A stretch of DNA of 64,000 nt from Ophiostoma sp. CBS 140.51 (lineage: Eukaryota > Ascomycota > Sordariomycetes > Ophiostomatales > Ophiostomataceae). The position numbers and the translations under genes were made by a program. Under the pieces are notes generated by a model that was not told the DNA's origin, ran no database searches, and saw only the letters and a program-made list of their open reading frames with translations. Of this stretch, positions 10,977 to 23,639 are shown piece after piece (the stretch's first letter is position 1; each line of letters opens with the position of its first letter). The stretch spans positions 1-64,000 of the forward strand of contig JANSLP010000166.1 of assembly GCA_029298735.1 (NCBI GenBank). Direction: 5' to 3'.

Positions 10977-13900
10977 CTACGCCACCTGAACAAACGTCCG
11001 CTTGCGCTTGCCGGCGCCCGTGGCCGCCGCTGCCGCCTCGGCTGCGTCCCACGTGTCGTCCACATACGTCTTGACGCTCTGGTCGGCGACCTGCATGCCG
11101 ACGACGCGCAGGGCGGCCATGTTGTGGCCCATTTGGTCCTTTTGCTGCTGCAGGGCCGTCCGCAAGCTGGCTTTGAGCTGGTCGAGCATGGCGCGCATGG
11201 TGCGGCTGGCGACGATTTGGCGGTGGTGGGTCTTGAGCATAAAGAAGAGGACGCGGCAGGTCAGGGGCATGTTCATTGTCTGGCGGGCGAAGCGCTCCAG
11301 GAAGGTGAAGAGGGCTGGCACCTGGGCGAATGGGAGGATGAGGAGTGCATCATGGAGGGCGGCGGCCGGGATCTTGGCGAGCACACCGAGGACGTACTGC
11401 TCGGCCGAGATGTTGCCCTGGGCGACAAAGACAATGTGGCGTTGCGGGGGTGCAATCGACCCATCGCCGCGGGCCTTGGCCTCTTCGTACTCTTTAATCA
11501 AATTCAAATCGGCCAGGCCCAACTCGAGCGCCTCGGAAATGCGTTCACCCGCCATCAACGTCTCGACCGTCTGCTTGGACGCCGCGCCGACCTGCTGGCC
11601 GAGCTGGCCGTCACGGTCGCGCTCTTCGGGGTCCTCGTCTTCACGGTCGAGCGAGGTGGCCAAGGTCGATTCGTACAGCTGCTCAATCTCGCGCTCGCGC
11701 TCTTCCTCTAGGAAAATCTGCTCGTCAGTCTCGTCCCAGACCCGGATGCTCTTGTCGTGGCTGGCGGTGACCAAAAAGTTGCCGCCGTGGCTGACGGCCA
11801 AGGCCCAAATCTCGCCAAAGTGGCCGTCCAAACGCTGAATCTGCTCAAACTTGTCGCCGTCCCAGTACTTGACGGCGCGGTCTTTGCCACAGCTAAAGAA
11901 ATGGTGGCCGTTGCCGTCCTGGTTGTGAGGCACAAAGGCCACCTGCAGAATCGAGTCCTGGTGGGCAAAAAGGGAGCGATGGCAGTCACCGAAATCCAAA
12001 CCCCAAATCTTGACGTTCTTGTCGGCGGAACTGGTAACAATCAACTTGCTGTCGTAGGAGATGTCCATACTGAGCACGGGCAGCTTGTGGCCGTAAAGGT
12101 TCAGGTACAACTTGAGAGAGTCGACGAAGAAGACCTTGACTGTGTTATCGAGGAGCGCGACGGCGAGAAGCTTGGCATCGGGCGAGAAGCGCACGCTCAA
12201 TACATCGTCTGTTAGTTTGAGGAGACGGGTCTGCACCAGCTTGAGCTTGGGCGTTGTCCGCGACGTGCCCAGCACAGGCTCCTGCACGATCCGGAAATCC
12301 CAGAACTTGACCGTCTTGTCGGCGCTGCCCGTCACCACCGACCGGCCGTCAGGGTGCACCTGCAACGACCAGATGGCGGCGCCGTTGTCGTGTGCGTTCT
12401 CGACCGTATCGAGCAGGGCAGCAGAGGCCACGTCAAACAGCTCGAGGCTGCCCGTCTTGGTGCCCACCAGGACAACCTTGTCACCGGGCAAGAACGAACA
12501 GCATAGCGCATAGCCGCACTCGAAAGTCCGAATGCACAACTGTGTCCGGACGTTCCAAATCTTGAGACTGCCGTTGGCCGCCGTCGCCAGCATCTTGTCG
12601 TCGGAACTCAGCGAGATGGACCGCACATCGGTGCGGTGACCGGGCAGTTCGACGGCCAGCGCGCGGCCGTACTCGGGCGGCTCCTCTTTGTCCTTCTTGG
12701 CTTGTTTGGAGACACGGTCCTTTTTGGTGGAGATGGTGTACAGCTCGAGCAGGTTGTTAGTCGTGCCCACGAGCATCTGCAGGTCCTTTTTGCTGCTCGA
12801 CTTGCTGCCGCCGACGGCACCGGCCGCCCAGTCGACCGACCGCACCTTGCCGGCCGTCCGCACAATGACGTGCTGCACAAAGATCTCGCCGACGTCCGCT
12901 TTCGAGGTGTCAATCAGCGACTCGTCCTCCTCCACCTCCATTTCGGTGTCTGCACCGCTCTTGTCTCCCCTCTTTCCTGCCAGCCGCTCCCGCCGACGCC
13001 GCCGCTTGCGGGCCAGTGCCCGTTTGATTTCGGCATCAGACCGTATCCGCCAGATCTCAACAGCCTTTTCGATACCGTGGACGGCAAAGAAATCGTGGCG
13101 CGGGTGGAATGTGATTTCGACAGTGCGATCCTTGCCGTGGCGGTGCAGTGTGCCGCGGGATGTGAGGAAGGATTTGACGGGAGTGGGTTCCGTCGTTGTG
13201 TCGGTTGTGGTGGTGTTTGTTGTCGTCGCGACTGTAAGGGTGTCGACTTGTTGAGTCGACGCGGCCAGACCGGGCGCGTCCAGCGTCCACACCTGCAGCT
13301 CGCCGTCGTTGCCGGCCGTGATGCAGCCCGACAGATCGGCCGACAGGCCCAGCGCCCAGCACTCGCCGTTGGTCTGGGCCACATGCGTCTCGATACAGTG
13401 GCGCGACGACAGGTCCCAGAGTTTGATCAGAGAGTCCTTGGAGGTTGTAATCAAGAAGCCGTCGCCGGCAGGGGTTGTATCCACGGCGAAGCCGTCCTCA
13501 TTTCCTTCCTCTTCAAGTGCAAGAGCAGGCTCGGCAAACACCAACCCCGTAATCTGGTCCTTGTGGCCGCGCAGCTTGTACAGACCCGTCTCGGCCACCA
13601 GATCCCATACAATCACGTCGGTGTCCTTGGAGCCACTGGCAAGGCGCACGCCGGCGCTGTCAAAAGCCAAGTGCGTCACGGCCGACCGGTGGCCGTTGAA
13701 GCTGACCATGACGGTCGCCATGCGGCCATCCCAGAGACGCACGCTGCCGTCTTCGTAACCCACAGCGACGACATCGCGGTCAACACTGCTGGCAGCCAGG
13801 GCCGTGACTTGAGACGTGTTTTTGTCGTCGTGCCAGCGGCTCAGGAGCTCGCCCTTTTTAATGTCCCACACGAGAACATCTTCGTTGGCGGCGACAATGG

Positions 13901-14105
13901 CATGGCCGCTGCCCGAGGTGGTGGAGGTGGTGGTCGAACCGAAAGAAAATGAAGACGTCGAAGAGTTGCCGGCCCAGACGAGGTTGGAGGTGCTCGAGGC
14001 GACGACGCCAAACGACCGTGCCTGTTCGAATTTTCTAAAAGGTCAGCGAGGAGAAACTAAGAGTATTGTAGCTGCGTCGTGTACTCACAAATACGACTTG
14101 ACCAT
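10977..14105 (-). CDS. UTP12: U3 snoRNP WD40 protein Utp12 (Dip2)
   Basis: Two exons: a 17-nt first exon 14105-14089 (MVKSY), then 14034-10977, giving 1024 aa (yeast Dip2 has 943). The splice restores the N-terminus MVKSYLKFEQARSFGVVAS, close to the family start. Many WD40 repeats follow in two propeller blocks (roughly 55-450 and 450-760), for example GHKDQITGLVF and GHKLPVLSMDISYD. They are followed by the Utp12 domain (about 840-960) and a basic KRKR end. A charged Arg/Lys insert lies between the blocks. Utp12 is part of the UtpB subcomplex of the SSU processome in the nucleolus. An annotation lacking the micro-exon would start too late, at 13871. The gene is divergent from ARC35. Confidence 0.93.
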
Positions 14106-14536
14106 TGTTGCGGTTGTCAGTCTGGTGATGGCAGTCTGGGTCGCAGTCTGTGGAAGTCGTCGAGGAGACTTTTCCTCGCTTTGCGCCTTCTGCTTCTGGA
14201 CGTCAACTTTTTTTGGCCGATAACGATAAGATTCCTTAGCGTGCTTTGGAGAGACAGACTCGCGCTTACCTGTTTTGGACGTTGGCTGATGTGGGTCTGC
14301 TATCGAGGGGCACATCACGTGCAGCTACAGGCAACGGCGTCAGCGATCCAAGCCACTCCCAATGCTGGCTGGCCCCGCCCTACTCCGCGCCCGCCGTCGC
14401 CGCAGTTGACGACGACTGTAATCTTGGTCGAGGTTGGCTTGCTGGATACGATTGACCTCAACCCATTTCTCCTTTTCAACAACCTCCCACTCTATCCCAT
14501 TTACAGCTACATCTGGCACTGCTGCCCACCGCCAGG
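14106..14536. promoter_or_regulatory. Divergent promoter UTP12/ARC35
   Basis: This is a 431-bp spacer between two divergent start codons. It contains a single CACGTG core (14316-14321, context ATCACGTGC), a CCAAT-like element near 14358 and a GC-box-like CCCGCCC near 14372. No reading frame of interest occurs. Confidence 0.5.
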
Positions 14537-15645
14537 ATGTTGCTGCTCGACTTCCAGAACGTGCTGATCCAGAATGTGTTGACGGAGCGCTTCTCAGGGT
14601 GAGCTCTCCTTTTGTCGAAAGAGTGTCGTCATCATGATGCTTCACTCGACTCAATTGACAGCATCACTCTCCATGACAGCTACTGACACACTTAGGGCAC
14701 CCCCCGTCTCCATCGACCAGACCGTCTCCGACTTTGACGGCGTCCTCTTCCACATCTCCACCCCCGAGTCCAAGACCAAGATCCAAGTCTCCATCCTGCT
14801 CCGCTGCTACGACGACCTCATCAAGTACGGCGCCCAGGACGTCCTGCAGCGCGAGTATGGCGACTATATTGTGGCGCCCGAACCGGGCTTCCAGTTTTCG
14901 ATTGTCATCGACCTCGAGCAGCTGCCGGCCGAGCCCGAAGCCCGTGAGGCACTCGTCAACAAGATTGCTCTCCTCAAGCGCAACATGATGGCCGCGCCCT
15001 TTGAGGCCGCGTTTGCCGAGTACTACAAGCTCAAGGAGGCCGCGTCCAAGTATACCTCGGAAGAAGCGCCGCAGGGCGTGCGCGAGGGCGGCGAGGTCAT
15101 GGCCATCCACTACCGCGAGGAGGAGGCCATTTACTGCAAGGCCAGCCACGACCGGGTCACGGTCATTTTTTCGACCGTCTTCCGCGAGGAGACAGACCGT
15201 GTGTTTGGCAAGGTTTTCATTCAAGAGTTTGTGGATGCCCGTCGGCGCGCGATCCAAAACGCGCCCCAAGTGCTGTTCCGCAACGACCCGCCGCTGGAGC
15301 TGCAGGGTGTTCCGGGAGTCAAGAACACGGGCACGGGCGAGATTGGCTATGTCACGTTTGTGCTGTTCCCGCGCCACCTGACCCCCCAGCGGATGCCCGA
15401 GGTGATTTCGCACATCCAGACGTTCCGGGACTACTTCCACTACCACATCAAGGCGAGCAAGGCGTACATCCACTCGCGGATGCGGAGGCGGACGGCAGAC
15501 TTCCTGCAGGGTACGTATAGGTGCGAAGAAACGATGTTGTTTTCTGACAAACTTACTAACATTGACAGTACTTCGGAGAGCCCGGCCGGACAGCGAGGAG
15601 AAGGAGCGCAAGACGGCCAGCGGCCGTACGTTCAAGGCGCAGTAA
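14537..15645 (+). CDS. ARC35: Arp2/3 complex subunit 2 (ARPC2, 34-35 kDa)
   Basis: Three exons: 14537-14598, 14696-15510 and 15569-15645, giving 317 aa (yeast Arc35 has 342). The N-terminus MLLLDFQNVLIQNVLTERF and the C-terminal helix (FPRHLTPQRMPEV, YFHYHIKASKAYIHSRMR) are hallmarks of the family. ARPC2 and ARPC4 form the core clamp of the seven-subunit Arp2/3 complex, which nucleates branched actin at endocytic patches. The first intron keeps the frame only with donor GTGAGC at 14599. The second intron is 58 nt, so its retention would shift the frame. Confidence 0.93.
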
Positions 15646-16621
15646 GGGAGAGAAAGAGGAGAGTGTCTACAGGGTCAGATACAGGAAGCACGAAAGGAGA
15701 GAGCAGAGACGACAGAGACGACATATGGAGCAGATTCTGGGACTTGTTTGCGTTTGCTGGCGGTCTGGTTCTGGTACTTTGCGGAGTTGGTCTTTGGAGG
15801 CGGCGCGAGAGATGGATGGCGCGGAGAGACGGCTGTTCCCACGAGTGGCCGTCGTTGTCTACTAAAAAACTAGCTTTCAAATACTGTTCAATGCATTCGA
15901 TTTTGATCTACCAAGAGGGGTGGATGGGATATTATTCCTGTCCTGTGTCTTTTCTCTTCTTTGCTGTCGTCATCCTTTCCTTTCTTTCCTTTAAGTGATT
16001 ATGTAATTATTCAAATATTGTATTCTGTATTCACATAAACGATCTACAATCGAACGTTCAATTAACACCAGCAATCACATCTTCAAAAACGACATTATCT
16101 ACCGTTTGGAAGAACAGCTTCCGGAGTCGTTTATACGGACGTCTTTGCGTAGCTCCATCTTTCGGCTGCGATCAATTAAAGTCGGTGGCGGGTCAAGGCC
16201 CTGGCCCGAGGGGAAAGAGAAAGCGTAAACTCGCAAGCTCCCGCCGCCCGCCTTTTTTTCGCCATTCCGCCATTTTACAGCGGTCAAACGGTACCACCAG
16301 CACCCACACCAGCGATAAGCGCCGATAGTGGTCGCTCTTAGTCTCATTTTTTTACGGCCAAAAATGCGAAAAGCCCTCTCGACCGTCCTTCTTTGAACGA
16401 CCCCGATCGTTGTGTCTTTCTTTGACAGAGCTCCTTTGACAACGGCAAACGCTCCACAGGAGGCAGAAGTACAAGCGTCGACGTCTGTACCGGCTTGACG
16501 ACACGCCAACCTACGGACAGCACCTCCGACCTCACGAAGCGGTCTCAACCGCCGGCGATCGCCGTCTCTCCTCCTCCTCTTTTCGTCGCCTTCCTCTTCT
16601 CTTTCTCACCACCTCTTCACA
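15646..16621. other. Spacer ARC35 to LCL3
   Basis: Contains the 3' flank of ARC35, an AT-rich middle (15980-16100), then a C/T-rich leader just before the LCL3 start. No gene is seen. Confidence 0.6.
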
Positions 16622-18214
16622 ATGGGCTGGCCCTGGTCACGGCGGGACGACAGCAAAGATGCCGCGCCAATACCCGAACCTCAGCCCGACCCTGTGTCTT
16701 CCTTCCCGGCCAACCTCTCTATAAAAAACCTCACGTCCTGGACCGACTCGCTCAACAAGACCGACTGGCAGCACTACAAAGACCCCCAAACATGGGTCAT
16801 GCCGGCCTTGGCTGTCGGCGCCGCCCTGGGTTTCTCTGCTTTTTACCGTTCTTATTTGAGGCGCATTCCCAACACCAACCATATCCGCCCCAACTTTTTT
16901 CGGAAACGCAGCTTGCTGGGCAAAGTGACGAGCGTCGGCGACGGCGACAACTTCCACCTGTTCCACACACCGGGTGGTCGGCTGGCCGGCTGGGGGTGGC
17001 TGCGGAAGGTGCCCTCATACCGGAAAGACCTGAAAGGAAAGACGGTAAGCAAATATGGCGGGGTGGTGTGTTGACGACGTGGCGTGGCGTTTATTTTTGT
17101 TTGCGTACATCAGTACATCTCCATTTTGCCTATATGGCCGTGGTGATCGAACAGGTTACGAGTGTACCTGGTTGAGAAGAATCGACAAAACAAGAAGAGG
17201 ACAAAAAAAGAAACAGAAAATCTTTGAATCCATCAATCTTGTGGTCAGGGTCGGAAACGAGGAGCAGCAAAACATCCACTCGCGAAAAAGAAGATCACGA
17301 CAAAACGGCCGGCTAAATTGGAACCAAACTATGCGCTCCTTCAACACGTTTTTTATTTTGTGCTACGCCTTCTGTATTTAAATCACCGCTAACAACGTCA
17401 GATCCCCGTCCGCATTGCTGGTGTTGACGCCCCCGAAGGCGCCCACTTTGGCCGTCCGGCTCAGCCCTACTCGGGCGAGGCCCTGGATTTCTTGACCCAG
17501 TACCTGTTGGGCCGCCGTGTCCGCGCTTATTTGTATCGCCGCGACCAGTACGACCGCGTCGTCGCCCGTGTCGTAGTACGCCGCTTCTTCTTTTTCAAGA
17601 AGGACGTCGGCATCGAAATGCTGAAGCGCGGACTGGCCACCTGCTACGAGGCCAAGACGGGCGCCGAGTTTGGCGGCCGCGAGGCGCAGTACCGCGTGGC
17701 CGAGGCGAAAGCCAAGGCCAAGAAGCGAGGAATGTGGTCTGGCGGGCTGGGCCGCAACGGTGTAGCGACGCCCACAGGTGAGATGGAGACGCCGCGGCAG
17801 TACAAGACGCGGATGGCGGCGTTGGATGCTGCAAGCGCGGCTTCAGGAGGCGGAGCGTCAGCGACGGTGACTGTGGGTGCGACTACAACAGCCACCTCCA
17901 CGCCTTCAGGAACAACTACTACGACGACGACCACCACCCCACCCAAAGAGATGGCCAGTGCCGCGCCCAGCACGAGCAGCACACCGTCACCCAACACAGC
18001 AAGCACACCTTCTACCTCTTCCACACCCGCCTCCACAGCATCAACACAGGCCAAGCAGTCGGCCACCTCTTCCGCCTCCACCACTGCACACCACACATCC
18101 ACGCCAGCGTCGTCGTCATCACATAACGACAAGAACAGCAAGTCCTCGTCGGGAGGTGGCAACAACAAGGCGTCTGGCGGCTGGGGCAAGGGGCCGTTGC
18201 CAGGCAGGAGGTGA
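16622..18214 (+). CDS. LCL3: Lcl3-type membrane-anchored staphylococcal-nuclease-fold endonuclease
   Basis: Two exons, 16622-17044 and 17402-18214, in phase 0, giving 411 aa. A short cytosolic-type N-terminus is followed by one membrane segment (58-78). The SNase fold then spans about 97-255: KVTSVGDGDNFHLFHTPGG, then IPVRIAGVDAPE across the splice, then DRVVARV. These carry the Asp, Arg and Glu positions typical of the calcium-dependent nuclease site. Yeast Lcl3 is a mitochondrial membrane protein of 274 aa. The excess here is a C-terminal tail of about 130 residues, almost only Ser, Thr, Ala and Pro, ending in Gly/Lys. The intron of 357 nt is longer than any other in the window. Confidence 0.88.
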
Positions 18215-19990
18215 ACGATGAACGACAGTTGTTGATCGAAAAAAGGAGTGAAGAAGAGTCAGTTGGAGTGAAATGCGTAGATGAGGTCATGACCCGGACG
18301 ATGAAATGAATCCTTCATTTACAACCCTTTTTCTATTTTTGACGCAAGTTTACGTTTTACGCTTTTTTAGTTATGCCTTTATGTTTTTTACGTCTTTCTA
18401 TTTTTCTTCATTTTATTGCATGTACTGCATGTTCTTCCAAGTTTTTCTTTTCTTTTCTTGTCATTTTTATTCTTCTTACGATCCTTCACGCACTACATTC
18501 TTTTTCATGCCGGAGTAATGTAATGAGGGGGTGGGATAGGAGAAAGGAGAGAATATAAAGGGGAAACACTTCACACTTGGTTGAAAATACACGATGCAGC
18601 TCTGGTTCAACAGGACAGAAAACAAAACCATCAGGAAGAAGGTGTCTCGAAAGGATGCTGAAAAACAGACACGACCACCTACGAAGATCTTTTTGATACC
18701 CTCTCACTTTCTTCTTTTTTTTGGAATATTCCAGTTTCCACTTCAATCATCCCCTTTATGCATACTTTGTATACGCACACAGCATACAAGCACCAGCCAG
18801 CTCATGACAGCATTACTTTTACCTTTAGACTTTCAAGACCGAATCAAAACTCGTCATTTACTTTTCTCAAACCTTCTAGAAAGCCTTGACATGCGGCTTC
18901 ACCATGTCCGTCTCATGTCTCTCACTGAACGTAGCGTCCTCATGGCGTGCTAAGCCTTACGGAAGCCGGCATCGAGATAGTGTCCGTGTACTGTCAGAGC
19001 GAGATGCCATGCAATGCCATGCCATGCAGTGAACAGGGAAGAGGGACGAACATTAGCACGGTGAAACAGGTGAGCACGGAGGCAGGCATGGGAAGCGATG
19101 CCGATGTAGCAGAACAATTGCAGCAGGCCATGTCCCCCGCGTGTCGTCGTATCATTTTCATGTATGGTGCACGTCTGGGGAAACCGATGGATGACGACAC
19201 AGATGCAGGGTCCAGGGACAAACATGAGGTGAAGCACGTCTTCATGGCCGGAGGCAGGTAGGCGGTGACTAGAAAGGAACTTCGGAAGAAGGGCATGGCC
19301 TTCTAGACGATGGAGGGAGACTGCATGGTGTCCAGGGATCAAGGAAGGTGACGACTTGTGGTGGAGAGGATACGTTCAAGGAAGAGGGCATCGGATGCCG
19401 AGACAAGGAACGATGCCATTCCGGGAATGCAGGGTCACGACAAACAAACGTATGGAACGAGCGGTAGAAGAAGCCAAGACGCGGAGAATAAGTCTAGGGT
19501 TGATGAAGACGAACGATAGCGAGACAATGGGTTGCAATATCGATCGGGAACGTGTGAAAGTGTGGGGGAAGGAAGCCCAGGGGGGTTACAGAATACTCTC
19601 ACGGACGTCTCAACGCAACGCCCGTTCGCCATCGTCAACCTAATCTTACTGAAATCTAGCATCTGTCATCTGGTCTCTTGTGATGAAAAAGTTTGTTCGT
19701 CGATGCTTTGACGCTAGAAGTTGTTGCGTTGAGAGATCTATACCAAGCCTGCGGAGAGCAGATGTCATGAAAAGAAAACTGTTGCTTTTTACTTGATCTT
19801 TTTCTCTGGTTTAATCTGCTTAAATGTTTATTTCTATTTTTGCAATTCTTTTTACTTTAAAAAAAGACCATACATTCAGTTTTTCATACATTTTTCATAT
19901 TGGCTTTTTTTTTTCGAAAAAATTAAATAAATTGTTTTGTCTCGAATCAAAATTATATTTGACAATATTTTTTTTTACAAAACGGAGCTG

Positions 19991-20014
19991 CAGACTTGCA
20001 GACTTGCAGACTTG
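19991..20014 (+). repeat. Three tandem copies of an 8-bp unit (CAGACTTG)
   Basis: Three perfect head-to-tail copies in noncoding DNA. I see no function. Confidence 0.7.
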
Positions 20015-23000
20015 CAAAACAACCCAAACACAACTGTGCCGCTTGCCTCCTTTGATAGCCACTTTTTCCTGGTACTTGTTTCTGACCCTGTTGATGCGAA
20101 GAGATCAGTGCTCGCTGCCAACCTGGTGACTCTTTGCTCTGGACCAACTGTTTACTATTGATTTTAGGCAGAAAGAAGAGCGACACTCCTTGAGCGAATG
20201 TCTTTTGAAATTGACAAAACACTTGCTGTATTGTGGAGGTGTGATTGACACTTAGGACCGGCGAAGGCGATGTGTTGGGCGGAGAGGGAGAGGGAGTACC
20301 GAGGGTGGCGATGTCTGGAACAACGGGTTGCGCAATTCTGGAGAGGCTTGACATGCCGTACGGTAGAGATTCTGCGACGGATAGCCAAAATAAGAATATG
20401 ACTACTCTTTAAAAAAAAAAATCTCCGGATCCTAAAATGGCCATTTCCAGGAACTCGGAAGATGGTCTTTTGTGATGGTGGTCCCAATTTGGGCCGTCCT
20501 TGACCGTATTTACTGTACCTCAAACGCTGTGACCGCCATGGCATGAATTTCAAGACCCCCAGGACGGCAAGTTTGACTTACATCATACAGCCTCGACAGC
20601 ATTCTGTGGCTCCCAATTGCTCGTCTACGTGAGGGATCGACGCCGGATGTTCTTTACGTGGTGCACCCGTGGGGGAGGGGTTTGCCGTGCTTCTCAATCT
20701 TTTACAAGCAACTCTACACGATTGCCTCTACCTGACGACGGTTCGTCAATACGGCGCACAAGATGTCACAAACAGATTGGCAATGATGAACACGTTTCCT
20801 CTCGCCGACGGTTCCCTTTTTTGATGGTAGAATGACAGAATATGCCTCCGTGGTTTCAAAACAGAGCCACAGATGGTCACAAACGATAGAACGATTGGTA
20901 GATGAGAGTCGATGACTTGACAGAGGGCGTGTAAAGAGTAGATTGCAGGAACGGAGGACGATAACCACTGTAAGTCTTCAAGTTGGCAAGTCTGGGGCGA
21001 TGCTCATTGATCTGGACATCTTCAATCGTCAACAACGAAGCTCTGGACACGGGAGACGCCGCATGAATTCGTGGCGATGATGTTTAACAGAAGAATGGAG
21101 GGGCCGTGGGCGAAGAACATATGGTTTTGGTCGCCAACAATAGAAGCCCCTCTGTTTGTTTTTGATTTCCCTTCTCCTTCTCCTTGGGTTGTTGTTGTTG
21201 TTCTCTACAAGTATTGTTTACCACTTACAAGAATAAGAATCAAGGCTAAATTAGGAAAATCTGACGTCAAATATGAGACCTTTTCCCTGGGCGAGCAGTG
21301 TTGCGTTCTGCACTGGAATGCGTCTCGTAGGAATAAGGTCGGCAACGACGGGAATGTGGAGGCCGTTCAAGATCGATCGAAACGGTCGAACAGATACAAC
21401 TTGAAAAGACGCAAAACGGTCACATGCACTTGGTCGCATGTGATACGACGATGGTGAAGTGGCTGAAAAAGAAAAACTCAAGAGAAGACTTCAAAAGAGA
21501 AAGGGGCTTCACTTCTTTGCTTCACTCACACGAGCCTTTTTCGACCTCAACAACTGGCCTCACAGCCACTGAACACAACCCTGAACCCCTGCAGCCGGCA
21601 TGCATACGCCTGTGCAAAAGCCACACAACCGACTCTGCGCTTGTGCAAAAAGGCTCACATAAACACAAAAAGACGTTGTGCACCTGCATCTTGTCTGCAT
21701 CCTGACCCCTGCGTTTTGCGTTCTGCCCATGTGCAGAGTTTTCTGTGTTCCTCTTTTCCGTACGTTGTCGCAATTCTCCTCACATCGACGTCGTCCAAAA
21801 AAAAGGCGGCTGGGAAAACGACATAACGATGCAGTGACACGGACACAGACAATGTTCGAAGGAGCCGGCGGGTCTCGATACCGGCAGGTAAACGGAGCCG
21901 AAAGCAACGCAAAAGAGAAGAGCCACCAAGGAAGAGGCTGAATGTTGCTTTGCTGGCAAGCGTCTTTCACAGCCTTCAGCCATCGACAATCCACAATCTC
22001 ACAATGAACTTCACCGACACCATCTCATATGTCGTACTTTGGCGTCCTTTCTTTCTTTCTTTTTTTTTTTTTGTTCGTCAGCTATTCTGTTCTTTTCTTA
22101 TCGCGACTCTTATTTTTAGTCACCTCCCACCCTCATCACATCGTCGCCAACTCACACTGCACAGCCCCTGATTTTCCCTGCCTCGGTTTCGACCAGGCCC
22201 TTCTCCGACGTGCACAAGCGACGACAACCACCATTTGGCCACACTTTTGCAGTCGATACGGAGGCGCTTCGGAGGGAGAGCGCCGGAAAACACTGTCGTT
22301 CTTCTCATTTTCATCTGCTTCCTTTTTCTCTCCCTCACCTGCCATCTCACGATTTTGCTTGTGAGATACAGTCGACAGAACCACATGTGCGACCCCTTGC
22401 CTGGTCGCTCCCCCAACCCCTTGCTGCAGAATGCAGTCTGTCCGTGCTCTGTCCTCTTTTGTAAAATCTTTGCTTCCTTTTTGTTCACCGTCTGTCTTTT
22501 CTTTGGATGATACCTGCGCACGAGCACACGAACTTTCAAAAACACACAATCACTGTGACCGAATCGGTCGATACGGCATCGACAGTCTACTGGCGCCTCC
22601 CACATCCGGTGTCATCCGGCGTTGTGCCGACAAGACAGAACTTGTAGACGCACTGCACACAGCGTACCCAGAAGAACTGTATCTCATGTCGTAAGAGGAC
22701 ACACAGCTTTGACTCTGTGATCTCCCTCTTGGTTCTTTTTTCTTTTGCTTGCACTTTGCGTGTCGGCGCCACCGACCGTTACCTCGCAGATGTCCAGATA
22801 CTGTGCCTGTGTCTTTGAGAAACAAAACAGCCACTTTCGACGAATCATTGTCTTGCTGCCAGACGCCTGTACTCTTCACTCAATAAATCAGAACTCAGCA
22901 TACACGCCTGCACAACGGTGCACCGCCGGAAAGCAGTGCCTGTGTGAGACCAGCATCGGTGGGTCGAGATGGCGTGCAACAAAGATGTGAGAAACACTAT

Positions 23001-23639
23001 CCACTTGATCGCTCTCAGAGTCGCTCTTCTTTCCCTCTCTTCCTGAACTTAAAACAACCGTCGATGCGAAACCCACGGCTGCTCCGCGACAGGAATTCGA
23101 TTCGACCGACTGCACATCGTGTGGACAATCTTTCACGAGAGCCAGGAAATGGGAGAGAAGTAAAGAAAAAGCAAAAGAAAAAGACGGCAAGTGAGCGACG
23201 TTGCCAAACATATCTTGTGTGCTGTGAGATCACAACCATGGACAAGCCTTGAAGTCCTTTTCGGGGCTTTTTTGGTGAAGGAAATTATTGTGTACCGTTT
23301 CTCGTGTTGCGTTGATTTCCCGTTTGTGTACCGTCAGGAACGACCGCTTCTGATTGGCTGCTGCTTCGTGTCATTTTCAGGGGACAGAGCTGGTTCGTTG
23401 CTCGCTCTTGCCCAAACCCGGTTTAGCGACAGGTACACCGTCTGAGGTGGTGCATCCTCATTGGCGGAGAGCAACAAAAAGTGGACCTGAGCTGGGGCCG
23501 TTGCCAGGGATTGGCCCAGCCCAACCCGAGACGCACCAAACTGTGCCTTCCGTTTTTAGTTTTCTAGTGAGATCAATGAGCGAGGTGAGGTAAATGAGGT
23601 CAACAATGGCAGGAACGCGTGAATAAATGGGAAGAGCAA

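Noticed and set aside
12636..13952. 438-codon plus-strand frame over UTP12
   Set aside because: Antisense to WD40 repeats that are plainly conserved; no domain on the plus strand.
14634..15998. 454-codon frame extending ARC35 beyond its second exon
   Set aside because: It reads through a good 58-nt intron. The spliced form gives the known C-terminus of the family.
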